Of a DNA stretch of 64,000 bases, positions 37,606 to 46,293 are shown one piece after another. Source of the DNA: Tangfeifania diversioriginum (GTDB taxonomy: Bacteria > Bacteroidota > Bacteroidia > Bacteroidales > Prolixibacteraceae); contig NZ_FQZE01000003.1 of assembly GCF_900141875.1 (NCBI RefSeq), positions 175,608-239,607 of the forward strand. Reading direction: 5' to 3'. Numbering within the stretch: position 1 is the stretch's first letter; each line of letters starts with the position of its first letter. Made by a program: the position numbers and the translations under genes. Under the pieces are notes generated by a model, which saw nothing but the letters and a program-made list of their open reading frames with translations, was not told the DNA's origin and did not search any database.

Positions 37606-38043
37606 ATGAAAAAAGCATATGCACTAATCAGCTTAATTTTTGCCATTGGCATTTTTACATCGAATGCCCAGTGCTGCAACAAAACCGCTCAAGCCGATAA
37701 TTCAGCCGAGGCGCTGGCATTAGCCGAAGAGGAAAATGAATCGGCAGTAAAAGCCTACTATTTTCATACTTCGCGGCGGTGTATGACCTGTAAAACCGTT
37801 GAAAAAGTTTCGGCTGAATCGCTTAAGGAATTGTACGGTGATAAAATACAGTTAAAATCGGTAAATCTCGACAACAAAGAGAACGAAGAACTGGCTGAAA
37901 GCCTCGAAGTAGGCGGACAGTCGCTTTTGTTTGTAAACGGAAATAAAAAAATCGATATCACTACCGACGGTTTTATGAATGCGGTGAGAAACCCGGAGAA
38001 ACTCAAAGCAAAAATTAAGGAAACCGTTGAATCGCTGAAGTAA
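37606..38043 (+). CDS. arsF: ArsF-like exported thioredoxin-fold protein
   Basis: 145 residues with a signal peptide ending near SNAQCC. A thioredoxin-like domain has CMTC in TSRRCMTCKTVEK and a central VGGQSLLFVNGNKKID segment. It fits the ArsF family, annotated as a subunit of nitrophenyl-arsenical reduction in Bacteroides arsEFG. Lies between arsE and arsG. The family name is from memory; the enzymology is not visible here. Confidence 0.75.
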   Translation: MKKAYALISLIFAIGIFTSNAQCCNKTAQADNSAEALALAEEENESAVKAYYFHTSRRCMTCKTVEKVSAESLKELYGDKIQLKSVNLDNKENEELAESLEVGGQSLLFVNGNKKIDITTDGFMNAVRNPEKLKAKIKETVESLK

Positions 38044-38052
38044 AATGCTGTA

Positions 38053-38751
38053 ATGGAAGTACTGCACAATTTTCTTGAAAATACGCAACTGCCGCTGTTC
38101 TCGGCATTTATTCTGGGGCTTATGACAGCCATAAGCCCCTGCCCTTTGGCAACCAACATTACCGCCATCGGGTACATCAGCAAAGATATTCAAAGTCAGC
38201 GTCGTGTTTTTTACAACGGGTTGATTTATACCCTGGGTCGTGGTATTTCTTATACAGTCATCGGATTAATTTTCTTTTTCAGCGCCAGCCAGTTTCAGTT
38301 ATCCGGATTTTTCCAGATTTGGGGCGAAAAAATCATTGGCCCGCTGCTCATTATCATCGGACTTTTTATGCTGGGTGTTATCAAACTAAAAATCCCGGGA
38401 ATTGGTTCGTTAACCGAAAAAATGGAGAACAATTCCAAAGGAGGTTTTTGGGGAGTGTTCCTTTTGGGAATTGTTTTTGCCCTGGCCTTTTGCCCATACA
38501 GCGGAGTGCTCTATTTCGGGATGCTCATTCCCATGACTATCAGCAGTGCAGGGGGACTTTACCTGCCTGTTGTGTTTGCGCTGGCCACCGGAATTCCGGT
38601 CATCATTTTTGCCTGGCTGATTGCATTCAGTGTAGGTAAAATCGGCCAACTCTATAATCGGATGAAAACATTTGAAAAATGGTTCCGGCGTGTAATTGCG
38701 GTGTTGTTTATCGGTGTTGGAATTTATTATGTGGTCACCATATTTTTTTAA
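38053..38751 (+). CDS. arsG: ArsG-like DsbD/CcdA-type membrane protein
   Basis: 232 residues with six transmembrane helices. Two Cys-Pro pairs, ISPCPLA and FCPYSG, are arranged as in the CcdA/DsbD electron-transfer family. In the Bacteroides arsEFG cluster this is annotated as an organoarsenical efflux permease. From sequence alone, electron transfer to exported ArsF is at least as plausible. It starts 9 bases after arsF. Confidence 0.75.
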   Translation: MEVLHNFLENTQLPLFSAFILGLMTAISPCPLATNITAIGYISKDIQSQRRVFYNGLIYTLGRGISYTVIGLIFFFSASQFQLSGFFQIWGEKIIGPLLIIIGLFMLGVIKLKIPGIGSLTEKMENNSKGGFWGVFLLGIVFALAFCPYSGVLYFGMLIPMTISSAGGLYLPVVFALATGIPVIIFAWLIAFSVGKIGQLYNRMKTFEKWFRRVIAVLFIGVGIYYVVTIFF

Positions 38752-38759
38752 AATTGCAA

Positions 38760-39149
38760 ATGAACACATCAGAAAAATACAACGAATCATTTATTGAACT
38801 GGCTGCTGCTTTGCAGGCGCTGGCTCACCCGGCGCGGCTGCAAATTGTGGAGCATCTCGCCAAATACCACGAATGCCCGGCCGGGGCAATCAGTAGCGAA
38901 CTGCCGTTAAGTAAATCAACCGTGTCGCAGCACATGGCCAAACTGCGCGAAGCCGGACTCATTTCGTGCAGTCCTGCTGGTATTTGCCAGAATTACAAGC
39001 TGAATGAAAACCGGCTGAACGAAGTAATTCAGCAAATGGAATCGTTTGGCGATGCGGTAAATTTACTTGCGAAAGAAAAAATCAGGTGTAAAAATTCGAT
39101 AAACAAAGCTCAACTCGAAACTGTGAAAAGTTTTCAACTGACAGAATAA
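38760..39149 (+). CDS. arsR: ArsR-family repressor of the arsenic operon
   Basis: 129-residue winged-helix protein: ALQALAHPARLQIVEHLAKY, then PAGAISSELPLSKSTVSQHMAKLREAGLI. The ATG at 38760 is chosen because the longer frame overlaps arsG. Cys residues at ECPAG, SCSPAGICQ and RCKNS could bind arsenite. Being inside the operon, it is the best candidate for the operator at 37317-37336. Confidence 0.85.
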   Translation: MNTSEKYNESFIELAAALQALAHPARLQIVEHLAKYHECPAGAISSELPLSKSTVSQHMAKLREAGLISCSPAGICQNYKLNENRLNEVIQQMESFGDAVNLLAKEKIRCKNSINKAQLETVKSFQLTE

Positions 39150-39161
39150 AATGAAGAAGAT

Positions 39162-39452
39162 TTGGAAAAGGGAATAAAAATATTTTGTCCGAAAAAGAAA
39201 TGCGGAAAATGCACGCGACTTTTTGTCCGGGTGGAGGAGGCCATAAAAATTTCAGGTCAGTCGTGGAAAATTGAAAAAATAGATTCGATGGACGAAATGA
39301 TAAAATACCCCACCTGGATTTTGCCCACACTGGTAATAAACGGGAAAGTGGCAGCCCGCGGATATGTTCCATCTGTGAAAATGATCGCAAAACAGTTAAA
39401 AACAACTAATATTTCACGCAAAGACGCGGAGACGCAAAGTTCTGATAATTAA
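39162..39452 (+). CDS. Small thioredoxin-like protein (CGKC)
   Basis: About 96 residues with a TTG start at 39162; no in-frame ATG precedes it. The active site is CGKC in CPKKKCGKCTRLF. PTWILPTLVINGKVAARGYVPS carries the cis-Pro loop seen also in arsE. The last dozen codons (SRKDAETQSSDN) fall in a GC-rich intergenic repeat, so the original C-terminus was probably near NIS. Likely a redox partner in the arsenic operon. Confidence 0.65.
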   Translation: MEKGIKIFCPKKKCGKCTRLFVRVEEAIKISGQSWKIEKIDSMDEMIKYPTWILPTLVINGKVAARGYVPSVKMIAKQLKTTNISRKDAETQSSDN

Positions 39453-39544
39453 TCAGATTAAAAGTTGTAAAAGGATTAATAATGATTTTCTTAACAGTTT
39501 TAACTTATTGGAATATTCTTGGCGCCTTAGCGCCTTTGCGAGAG
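39415..39544. repeat. Inverted GC-rich repeat (CGCAAAGACGC type)
   Basis: CACGCAAAGACGCGGAG (39415 onwards) and its imperfect reverse complement, GGCGCCTTAGCGCCTTTGCG (39521-39540), flank about 80 bases with no gene. Such CGCAAAG repeats occur widely between genes in Bacteroidota, as far as I recall. The left arm is translated as the tail of the preceding gene. Confidence 0.6.
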
Positions 39545-39579
39545 CTTTTAAATATTAACCCAATAAAAAATCAATAGAT

Positions 39580-40350
39580 ATGAAGACAACAATAGGATTT
39601 ATCGGCGGAGGAAGAATTACAAAAATTTTCCTCGAAGGTTTTAAAAACAAGAATGTTGAATTTGAATCGGTAAAGGTTTACGACCCCAACAACGAAACAC
39701 TCGATGCGCTGGCGAGTGACTTTCCGGCAGTAAAAAAAGCCGGAACACCCGAAGAGGCAGCGCAGGCAAAAGTAGTGGTAATTGCTGTTCACCCGCCGGT
39801 GGTTATGGAAACGCTCGAAAAAATTGCAGGGGTGGTAAACGACGAAACGTTTGTGGTTTCGCTCGCGCCCAAAATCACCATCGAAAAAATAGCTTCGAAA
39901 GTAAAAACTGCCAACATTGTGCGGATGATTCCAAACGCAACTTCATACATCAACGAAGGCTACAATCCGCTGGCGTTTCACCCGGCCATGCTGAAAAAAG
40001 AGAAAAAGCAGATAAAAAAACTATTTAAACCGCTGGGTAAAACCTTCGAAACCGAAGAGCACAAACTGGAAGGTTATGCCATTATTTCAGGAATGTTGCC
40101 CACGTATTTCTGGTTTCAGTGGCAGGAGTTGGAGACAATCGGAGAAAAAACCGGTCTCTCAAAAGAAGAAGCTGCGAAAATCATCAGGACAACGTTGAAA
40201 AATGCCATCAAATTGTATTACAAATCAGGCTTGACACCAGAAGAAGTAATGGATTTAATCCCGGTAAAACCCATCGGCGAAAACGAAGAAGAAATTAAAA
40301 ACACATTAAATTCCAAATTGCTGGGATTATTTGAGAAGATTAAACCCTGA
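39580..40350 (+). CDS. NAD(P)-binding ProC-like reductase
   Basis: 256 residues. The Rossmann motif TTIGFIGGGRITKIFLEGF and the VVIAVHPPVVMETL and VRMIPNATSYINEG strands are those of pyrroline-5-carboxylate reductase-type and F420-dependent oxidoreductase-like proteins. The C-terminal helical dimer domain is present (EAAKIIRTTLKNAIKLYYKSGL). Its place in the arsenic operon suggests a role other than proline synthesis, but none is known to me. Confidence 0.75.
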   Translation: MKTTIGFIGGGRITKIFLEGFKNKNVEFESVKVYDPNNETLDALASDFPAVKKAGTPEEAAQAKVVVIAVHPPVVMETLEKIAGVVNDETFVVSLAPKITIEKIASKVKTANIVRMIPNATSYINEGYNPLAFHPAMLKKEKKQIKKLFKPLGKTFETEEHKLEGYAIISGMLPTYFWFQWQELETIGEKTGLSKEEAAKIIRTTLKNAIKLYYKSGLTPEEVMDLIPVKPIGENEEEIKNTLNSKLLGLFEKIKP

Positions 40351-40358
40351 AACAGATT

Positions 40359-41678
40359 ATGGACTGGAAAAAAGAATTTAAAATTCTGGGGTGGATTGTT
40401 GCCGTTTTTGTATTTGCTTTTTTTATGCCCCTCGAAAGCGCGCGATTCACTGAAGCTATTATGGCCATGTTCGATTTGGCCAAATGGTATGCACAGGAAC
40501 ATGTTATTTTGTGCCTGCTGCCTGCCTTTTTTATAGCTGGTGTAATTGCCGTTTTTGTGAGCCAGGGCGCCGTAATGAAATACTTTGGCGCCAAGGCAAA
40601 AAAATGGGTTGCCTACTCAGTGGCATCCGTTTCGGGAACAATCCTGGCAGTGTGCAGTTGCACCATTTTGCCGCTGTTTTCGAGCATTCACAAACGCGGT
40701 GCAGGCCTCGGACCGGCCATTGCCTTTTTGTACAGCGGACCGGCTATCAATATTCTGGCTATAATTCTCACCGCACGCATTCTGGGTTTTGAGATGGGCG
40801 TTGCACGTGTAATTGGTGCCGTGGTTTTTGCCGTGGTCATTGGCTCCGTTATGTCGCTCATTTACCGAAAAGAGGAAAAAGCAAAAAATGAAGAGCAACT
40901 GAGTTTCCCTGATGTTCCGGAAAAGCGCCCCATGTGGCAAACATCGCTTCACTTTTTCACGCTGGTGCTGATTCTGGTTTTTGCTAACTGGGGAAAACCG
41001 GGCGATGGTGTAACTGATGGCGCCTGGTACTGGATTTGGGCCAACAAATGGTACTTTACATCGGCATTCGGGCTGGTACTTGTTTATTCCTTAATTGCCA
41101 TTCTGAAAATCAAATGGCAGCATGTGCTGCTTGCAGCAGTTGCCACTGCAGCTTCTGCCTTTATAAGTTCATCTCCTCAAATACCTATGGTGGTTGCCAT
41201 TGCAGGGCTAAGCGTGATTACATTAATCGATAAACGGGACCAGGATAATAAAGAGTGGACCATTTCGGCATGGGATTTCACCAAGCAAATTATGCCGCTG
41301 CTGGCCATTGGTGTGCTTGCCGCCGGTTTTCTGCTCGGTTCAACCCACGGCGACACAGCGATGGCAGGCATTATCCCCAACGAATGGGTGGCCAACCTGG
41401 TAGGCGGAAATTCGGTTTTTTCCAATTTCTTCGCCTCCATTGTAGGTGCATTCATGTATTTTGCCACGCTGACTGAAGTGCCCATTTTGCAGGGATTGAT
41501 TGCCGCCGGAATGGGAAAAGGCCCGGCCCTGGCACTGTTACTCGCAGGTCCGTCACTGTCATTGCCAAACATGCTTGTAATCCGTGGTGTTATAGGCACA
41601 CAAAAAACATTGATTTATATTTTGCTGGTGGTTGTAATGGCTACCATTTCAGGATTAATATATGGAACATTCTTTTAA
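40359..41678 (+). CDS. COG0701 permease (ArsP-like superfamily)
   Basis: 439 residues, about ten transmembrane helices. A conserved core, AVCSCTILPLFSSI followed by GAGLGPAIAFLYSGPAINIL, repeats in the second half as GPALALLLAGPSLSLPNML. The superfamily includes ArsP, which exports trivalent organoarsenicals. This protein is the longer, two-domain SO_0444-like type. The Cys pair could bind arsenic. Substrate is inferred from the neighbours arsM and arsC. Confidence 0.75.
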   Translation: MDWKKEFKILGWIVAVFVFAFFMPLESARFTEAIMAMFDLAKWYAQEHVILCLLPAFFIAGVIAVFVSQGAVMKYFGAKAKKWVAYSVASVSGTILAVCSCTILPLFSSIHKRGAGLGPAIAFLYSGPAINILAIILTARILGFEMGVARVIGAVVFAVVIGSVMSLIYRKEEKAKNEEQLSFPDVPEKRPMWQTSLHFFTLVLILVFANWGKPGDGVTDGAWYWIWANKWYFTSAFGLVLVYSLIAILKIKWQHVLLAAVATAASAFISSSPQIPMVVAIAGLSVITLIDKRDQDNKEWTISAWDFTKQIMPLLAIGVLAAGFLLGSTHGDTAMAGIIPNEWVANLVGGNSVFSNFFASIVGAFMYFATLTEVPILQGLIAAGMGKGPALALLLAGPSLSLPNMLVIRGVIGTQKTLIYILLVVVMATISGLIYGTFF

Positions 41679-41708
41679 AAACTTGAAGAATACAAAAAAT
41701 AACATTAA

Positions 41709-42539
41709 ATGAACAGAAGAAATGCAATGAAAATAGCTGCCGGTGCTATTGCTGCAGGAGGAGCCGGTCTGGCTACACTTACCACTGCTTTTAAACCGGA
41801 AAAACAATTGGTTCCGGAAGCTCAGAACCTGGAGTACAATCCAACAGAAACCAATTGGGAATATTTCCATCTGGCCCCTGACGAGACAGCGCAACTGGCC
41901 TACGATAAATACAGCGAAGGAAGTTGTATGTATGCCACGGTAAGCAGTGTGGTGTTACAACTGGCTGAAAAGTTTGGAGAGCCGTTTACGTCATTTCCCC
42001 TTCACATGTTCAAATACGGACATGGCGGGATTGGAGGCTATGGTACGATTTGCGGAACACTGAACGGCGCAGCAGCGCTTATAGGCTTGCTTATTACCGA
42101 CAAAAGTGTGCAGGATAAAATGATTGCCGATATTTTTCAGTGGTATGAAAGCGAATCCATGCCGGCTTTCAAACCAAAAAATGCAGTGGAAGATTTTACG
42201 CCTGAGAAAAGCGTTTCCAATTCGGTGTTGTGCCATGCGTCAAACACCAACTGGTGCAAAGCATCAGGATTCAGTGTTGGCAGTGCAGAGCGAAAAGAAC
42301 GATGCCGCAGGTTAACCGCCGACGTGGCGCAAAAAGTCTCAAATTCGCTTAACGAAATTTTCACCCACGCTTATGTAACAAATACGCACAGCAACGAAGC
42401 GGCAAACACCTGTGTGGCCTGCCACGGAAATGAGGGAAAAATCAAAAACACCTCGGTTAAAATGAGCTGCACATCCTGCCATACAGAATCGGTTGCACAC
42501 AAAGCGTTTGCAGATGTACATTATAAATTCATGAAATAA
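41709..42539 (+). CDS. Split-Soret-type diheme cytochrome c (C-GCAxxG-C-C family)
   Basis: 276 residues with a Tat-like leader (RRNAMKIAAGAIAAGGAGLA). The middle carries the C-GCAxxG-C-C pattern in degenerate form (GSCMYATVSS, GYGTICGTLNGAAALIG, LCHASNTNWC). Two heme motifs close to the C-terminus (CVACH, CTSCH) match the layout of split-Soret cytochromes from sulfate reducers. Periplasmic. In this arsenic island it may donate or accept electrons for an arsenic redox step (inference). Confidence 0.75.
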   Translation: MNRRNAMKIAAGAIAAGGAGLATLTTAFKPEKQLVPEAQNLEYNPTETNWEYFHLAPDETAQLAYDKYSEGSCMYATVSSVVLQLAEKFGEPFTSFPLHMFKYGHGGIGGYGTICGTLNGAAALIGLLITDKSVQDKMIADIFQWYESESMPAFKPKNAVEDFTPEKSVSNSVLCHASNTNWCKASGFSVGSAERKERCRRLTADVAQKVSNSLNEIFTHAYVTNTHSNEAANTCVACHGNEGKIKNTSVKMSCTSCHTESVAHKAFADVHYKFMK

Positions 42540-42637
42540 AAAATGATTGCGTAATTGGGATGAGACATTAATTTTTGAAACGAGCAGAAATAGAAAAATC
42601 CAACACTTTTGCAATTTAACAGCTTAATAATTTCACC

Positions 42638-43066
42638 ATGAAAATTTTAATTCTTTGCACCGGCAACAGTTGCCGCAGCCAGATGGCACACGGTTTTTTA
42701 AAGTCGTTCGACAATCGTTTGGAAGTTGAATCCGCCGGAACGGAAGCTTCGGGAAAGCTGAATCACAAAGCCGTAGAAGTGATGAAAGAAATTGACATCG
42801 ACATCAGTCACCACACTTCGGATTCAGTTGATTTATACCTCGACAAAGAATGGGACTATGTGATTACCGTTTGCGGCGGTGCCAATGAAAACTGCCCGGC
42901 TTTTTTGGGTAAAGTAAAACACCGGCTGCACATCGGATTCGACGACCCGTCGTTTGCCACCGGAACCCCGGAATTTATTCAAACTGAATATTACCGGGTG
43001 CGCGACGAAATTAAAGAGGCTTTTTGGAAATTATACATCGAAAAAATTAAACCACAATTACAATGA
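42638..43066 (+). CDS. arsC: Arsenate reductase, thioredoxin-coupled
   Basis: 142 residues, low-molecular-weight phosphatase fold. The P-loop CTGNSCRS supplies the nucleophile. Two further Cys in VCGGANENCPAF match the resolving pair of the thioredoxin-dependent ArsC family. Reduces arsenate to arsenite, which ArsM and Acr3 then handle. Overlaps arsM by four bases. Confidence 0.93.
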   Translation: MKILILCTGNSCRSQMAHGFLKSFDNRLEVESAGTEASGKLNHKAVEVMKEIDIDISHHTSDSVDLYLDKEWDYVITVCGGANENCPAFLGKVKHRLHIGFDDPSFATGTPEFIQTEYYRVRDEIKEAFWKLYIEKIKPQLQ

Positions 43067-43869
43067 AAGCAGATGATTTAAAATTGGTAGTAAAAGAAAA
43101 GTACGGTTCCATTGCCGGCCAGAGCAACTTACTGGAACAACAACAGGGATGCTGCGGTTCGTCGGGTTGTTGCGGTGAATTGGAGTTCAGCATGATTGGC
43201 GACGAATATACCAGTGTGCCAGGCTACAACCCGGATGCAGATTTGGGTTTGGGCTGCGGCTTGCCCACCGAATTTGCCGGGATAAAACCAGGCGACAGCG
43301 TACTCGATTTAGGCTCCGGAGCCGGAAATGATTGCTTTGTGACCCGCTCTCTCGTGGGTGAAACGGGAAAAGTGACCGGTCTCGATTTTACCGAAGAAAT
43401 GGTTCAGAAAGCCCGAAAAAACTTAGCCAAAACCGGTTTCAAAAACATCGAATTCATTCAGGGCGATATTGAAAAAATGCCCCTGCCCGACTCCACTTTC
43501 GATGTGATACTCAGCAACTGCGTACTCAACCTGGTTCCTGATAAGCAAAAGGCTTTTTCAGAAATTTACCGGGTGCTGAAACCGGGTGGCCATTTTTGCA
43601 TTTCGGATGTGGTAACCAGCGGTGAATTACCGGAGGGACTGAAGGAAGCTGCGGAAATGTACGCCGGCTGCGTATCGGGTGCAACCGAAAAGCAGAAATA
43701 CCTGAAAATTATAGAAAAACAGGGATTTTCCCAGGTTGAAATTCAAAAAGAAAAACCAATTGTAATTCCAGACTCCATTCTTGACAAGTATTTAGGGGAA
43801 AAAGATGCTGAACAATTCAAACATTCCGGCACCGGAGTATTCAGTATTACCGTAACTGCAAACAAATAA
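43063..43869 (+). CDS. arsM: Arsenite S-adenosylmethionine methyltransferase
   Basis: 268 residues. Methylates arsenite using S-adenosylmethionine. The N-terminal CCGSSGCCG, the [11 protein letters not shown] motif I, and Cys residues in LSNCVLNL and MYAGCVSGA give the conserved arsenic-binding cysteines. [16 protein letters not shown] is motif II. Translationally coupled to arsC (ATGA overlap). Confidence 0.93.
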   Translation: MKADDLKLVVKEKYGSIAGQSNLLEQQQGCCGSSGCCGELEFSMIGDEYTSVPGYNPDADLGLGCGLPTEFAGIKPGDSVLDLGSGAGNDCFVTRSLVGETGKVTGLDFTEEMVQKARKNLAKTGFKNIEFIQGDIEKMPLPDSTFDVILSNCVLNLVPDKQKAFSEIYRVLKPGGHFCISDVVTSGELPEGLKEAAEMYAGCVSGATEKQKYLKIIEKQGFSQVEIQKEKPIVIPDSILDKYLGEKDAEQFKHSGTGVFSITVTANK

Positions 43870-43874
43870 CCGGT

Positions 43875-44906
43875 ATGGAAAAGCAAAAAAGGAGCATCGG
43901 GTTCTTCGAAAAATATTTGACTATCTGGGTGGCGCTCGGAATCCTTGGTGGAATCGGCCTTGGCTATCTGTTTGGCGATGGAATTGAATTTATCAGCAGC
44001 CTTGAAGTTGCCCGTGTAAACATTCCGGTTGCCATTTTAATCTGGCTGATGATTTACCCGATGATGCTCCAGGTAGATTTCAGCAGTATTAAACAGGTAG
44101 GTAAAAAACCGCGCGGAGTTGTCTGGACGCTGATAATCAACTGGGCCATCAAACCCTTTTCCATGGCCTTTTTCGCCTGGGTGTTTTTCTCAAAAATCTA
44201 CGCCGCCTGGATTGACCCGGCACTGGCCGGCGAATACATTGCAGGGGCTATTATTTTGGGGGCGGCACCCTGTACGGCCATGGTTTTTGTGTGGAGTTAC
44301 CTCACCGATGGCGACCCCAATTATACGCTGGTACAGGTTTCGGTCAACGACTTGATTATTTTGGTAGCATTTGTGCCAATTGTTGGTTTATTGCTCGGAA
44401 TTACCAATATTACCATTCCTTATGAAACACTGGTAGCCAGCGTAATTATTTTTGTGGTGGTTCCGCTGGTTGCTGGAGTCATTACACAGCGAATTTTGAT
44501 AAAACACCGTGGAGAAGAATGGTTCAAAAAAGAATTTTTACCCAAACTGAAACCGGTAAGCATTGTGGCGCTTTTGGTTACACTGGTGTTGCTTTTCGCC
44601 TTCCAGGGACAAAATATCCTGAATAACCCGCTCATTATTTTACTTGCTGCCGTGCCGCTGGTCATTCAAACGTACTTCATCTTTTTCCTGGCATGGTTTG
44701 GTGGAAAAAAGCTGAAACTTCCGCACCAAACTTGTGCTCCTGCAGCCATGATTGGCGCCAGCAACTTTTTCGAACTGGCCGTGGCCGTGGCCATTGCCCT
44801 TTTCGGATTAAACTCACCGGCGGCATTGGTAACGGTAGTGGGCGTTTTAGTTGAAGTCCCGGTGATGTTGTCGCTGGTGGCTTTGGCCAACCGGTGGAAG
44901 TACTAA
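43875..44906 (+). CDS. acr3: Acr3-type arsenite efflux transporter
   Basis: 343 residues, ten transmembrane helices. The conserved Cys in [16 protein letters not shown] and the acidic VEVPVML in the last helix are those needed for arsenite export. Called arsB in some genomes, but this is the Acr3 (BASS-like) family. Last gene of the island. 145 bases without a clear terminator separate it from the recombinase gene. Confidence 0.93.
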   Translation: MEKQKRSIGFFEKYLTIWVALGILGGIGLGYLFGDGIEFISSLEVARVNIPVAILIWLMIYPMMLQVDFSSIKQVGKKPRGVVWTLIINWAIKPFSMAFFAWVFFSKIYAAWIDPALAGEYIAGAIILGAAPCTAMVFVWSYLTDGDPNYTLVQVSVNDLIILVAFVPIVGLLLGITNITIPYETLVASVIIFVVVPLVAGVITQRILIKHRGEEWFKKEFLPKLKPVSIVALLVTLVLLFAFQGQNILNNPLIILLAAVPLVIQTYFIFFLAWFGGKKLKLPHQTCAPAAMIGASNFFELAVAVAIALFGLNSPAALVTVVGVLVEVPVMLSLVALANRWKY

Positions 44907-45051
44907 GAACAGCAGTTCCATTAATTACCTGTTTGGTTCCCTCAATGTGAAAATGACCTGGTGCCGGATATTTCCGAAAAAACCCGCCCGCAGGCATTGT
45001 TTTTTAGCAAATGATTAGTAGTTTTAAAAGCCGAAAACCAAAAAACTGCAA

Positions 45052-46173
45052 TTGAACGAAAAACCGAAAATAACACTCAGCACTGCAACACACCACCAGC
45101 AAACGGTAATTACAGTCGAATTTTCTTACAACCGCGAACTGATTGACGCATTGAAAACCCGCACCAACGCTCGTTGGAGCGCCACCATGAACTGCTGGTA
45201 CATACCGAAAGACAACTTTGTATTGGGCGAATTTTTTAACGCCATGAAACCGCTGGCGTGGATTGATTATTCGGCGGTAAAAATTGTTGACGAGCCGGAA
45301 ATTCCCAAACCAAAAAAGCGCGATTATACTTACCGCCGTAATATTGAACTGCCGAAAGGATATTTAGAATTGCTTCATCAGAAACGATATAGCAACAGCA
45401 CAATAAAAACATACTCGGCTTATTTTAAGGATTTTATTCATTATTTCAGCGAATCGAATCTTGAAAAGATTACGAGTGAAGAAATAAACGACTACCTTTT
45501 AAATTTAATCAGGAAATGGGACATATCAATCAGCGAACAAAATCAACGAATAAATGCCATTAAGTTTTACTTCGAAAAAGTACTGCGAAAAGAAAAACAT
45601 GTTTATGAAATTGAAAGGCCCCGTAAAGAAAAATTGTTACCTGGAATATTAAGCAAAGAAGAGGTAGGAAAAATTTTAAATGCTACCAATAACCTGAAAC
45701 ACAAAACTATAATTTCTGTTATTTATTCGTGTGGATTACGGAGAAGTGAAGCCATAAATATTAAGATAACTGATGTGGATTCGAAACGGATGATGATAAA
45801 AATAAATGGTGCAAAAGGTAAAAAAGACCGTTATGTACAGTTATCAGAAGGATTATTAAACCTATTGCGTCAGTACTATAGTGAACATAAGCCAAAAATT
45901 TGGTTATTTGAAGGGCAGAAAGGAGGAAAATATGGAACAGAAAGTATATCGAAGTTGCTGAAGGCTGCAGCCTATAAAGCCGGAATTAAAAGGCGTGTTT
46001 ATCCGCACATGCTGAGGCACAGCTTTGCCACTCATCAGTTGGAACAGGGTGTGGATATAAGGTATATTCAGGCATGGCTCGGGCATGAGAGTTTGAAAAC
46101 GACTCAACGCTACACACATGTTTCAGAACATAATTTTAAAAACTTTAAAAATCCACTGGATGAACTACTTTAG
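45052..46173 (+). CDS. Tyrosine recombinase, presumed cassette integrase
   Basis: 373 residues from a TTG start; no in-frame ATG is near. Catalytic residues fit the family: R230 (CGLRRSEA), H319 and R322 (HMLRH), H345 (WLGHES) and nucleophile Y354 (RYTHVS). The C-terminus NPLDELL resembles the end of integron integrases (SPLDAL in IntI1). Residues 1-95 form an extra domain with the pattern RWSATMNCWYIP; then comes a SAM-like DNA-binding domain. The ~20-residue IntI-specific insert before the HxxR box is not evident. It points toward the cassettes, with attI-like DNA after its stop. Likely the enzyme that moves the cassettes downstream; a XerC-like housekeeping role is the alternative. Confidence 0.85.
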   Translation: MNEKPKITLSTATHHQQTVITVEFSYNRELIDALKTRTNARWSATMNCWYIPKDNFVLGEFFNAMKPLAWIDYSAVKIVDEPEIPKPKKRDYTYRRNIELPKGYLELLHQKRYSNSTIKTYSAYFKDFIHYFSESNLEKITSEEINDYLLNLIRKWDISISEQNQRINAIKFYFEKVLRKEKHVYEIERPRKEKLLPGILSKEEVGKILNATNNLKHKTIISVIYSCGLRRSEAINIKITDVDSKRMMIKINGAKGKKDRYVQLSEGLLNLLRQYYSEHKPKIWLFEGQKGGKYGTESISKLLKAAAYKAGIKRRVYPHMLRHSFATHQLEQGVDIRYIQAWLGHESLKTTQRYTHVSEHNFKNFKNPLDELL

Positions 46174-46260
46174 CAAGAAAGTTGGGTTACACACCCTAAA
46201 AAGCATTGTATCCCAACCAAACAATAGAGAAATAACCCAACTTGTTGGGTTGCACATACG
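46174..46260 (+). repeat. attI-like recombination region
   Basis: 87 bases between the recombinase stop and the first cassette. GTTGGGTT occurs at 46181-46188 and 46244-46251, with the inverse AACCCAAC at 46234-46241, forming a perfect hairpin with the second copy. CCCAACC also appears at 46212-46218. The region ends at ACATACG, where the cassette begins with TTAGCGCC. Repeats beside a GTT junction resemble integron attI sites with strong and weak integrase-binding repeats. No T-run follows, so it is not a typical terminator. Confidence 0.6.
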
Positions 46261-46293
46261 TTAGCGCCAAGCTAAAAATACATCCTGCATAAA

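Noticed and set aside
40359..41678. Strict assignment as ArsP
   Set aside because: The protein is longer than ArsP and of the two-domain COG0701 type; only neighbourhood supports an arsenic substrate.
46234..46251. AACCCAAC/GTTGGGTT hairpin as a Rho-independent terminator of the recombinase gene
   Set aside because: No T-run follows on either strand; repeated boxes nearby fit a recombinase-binding region better.
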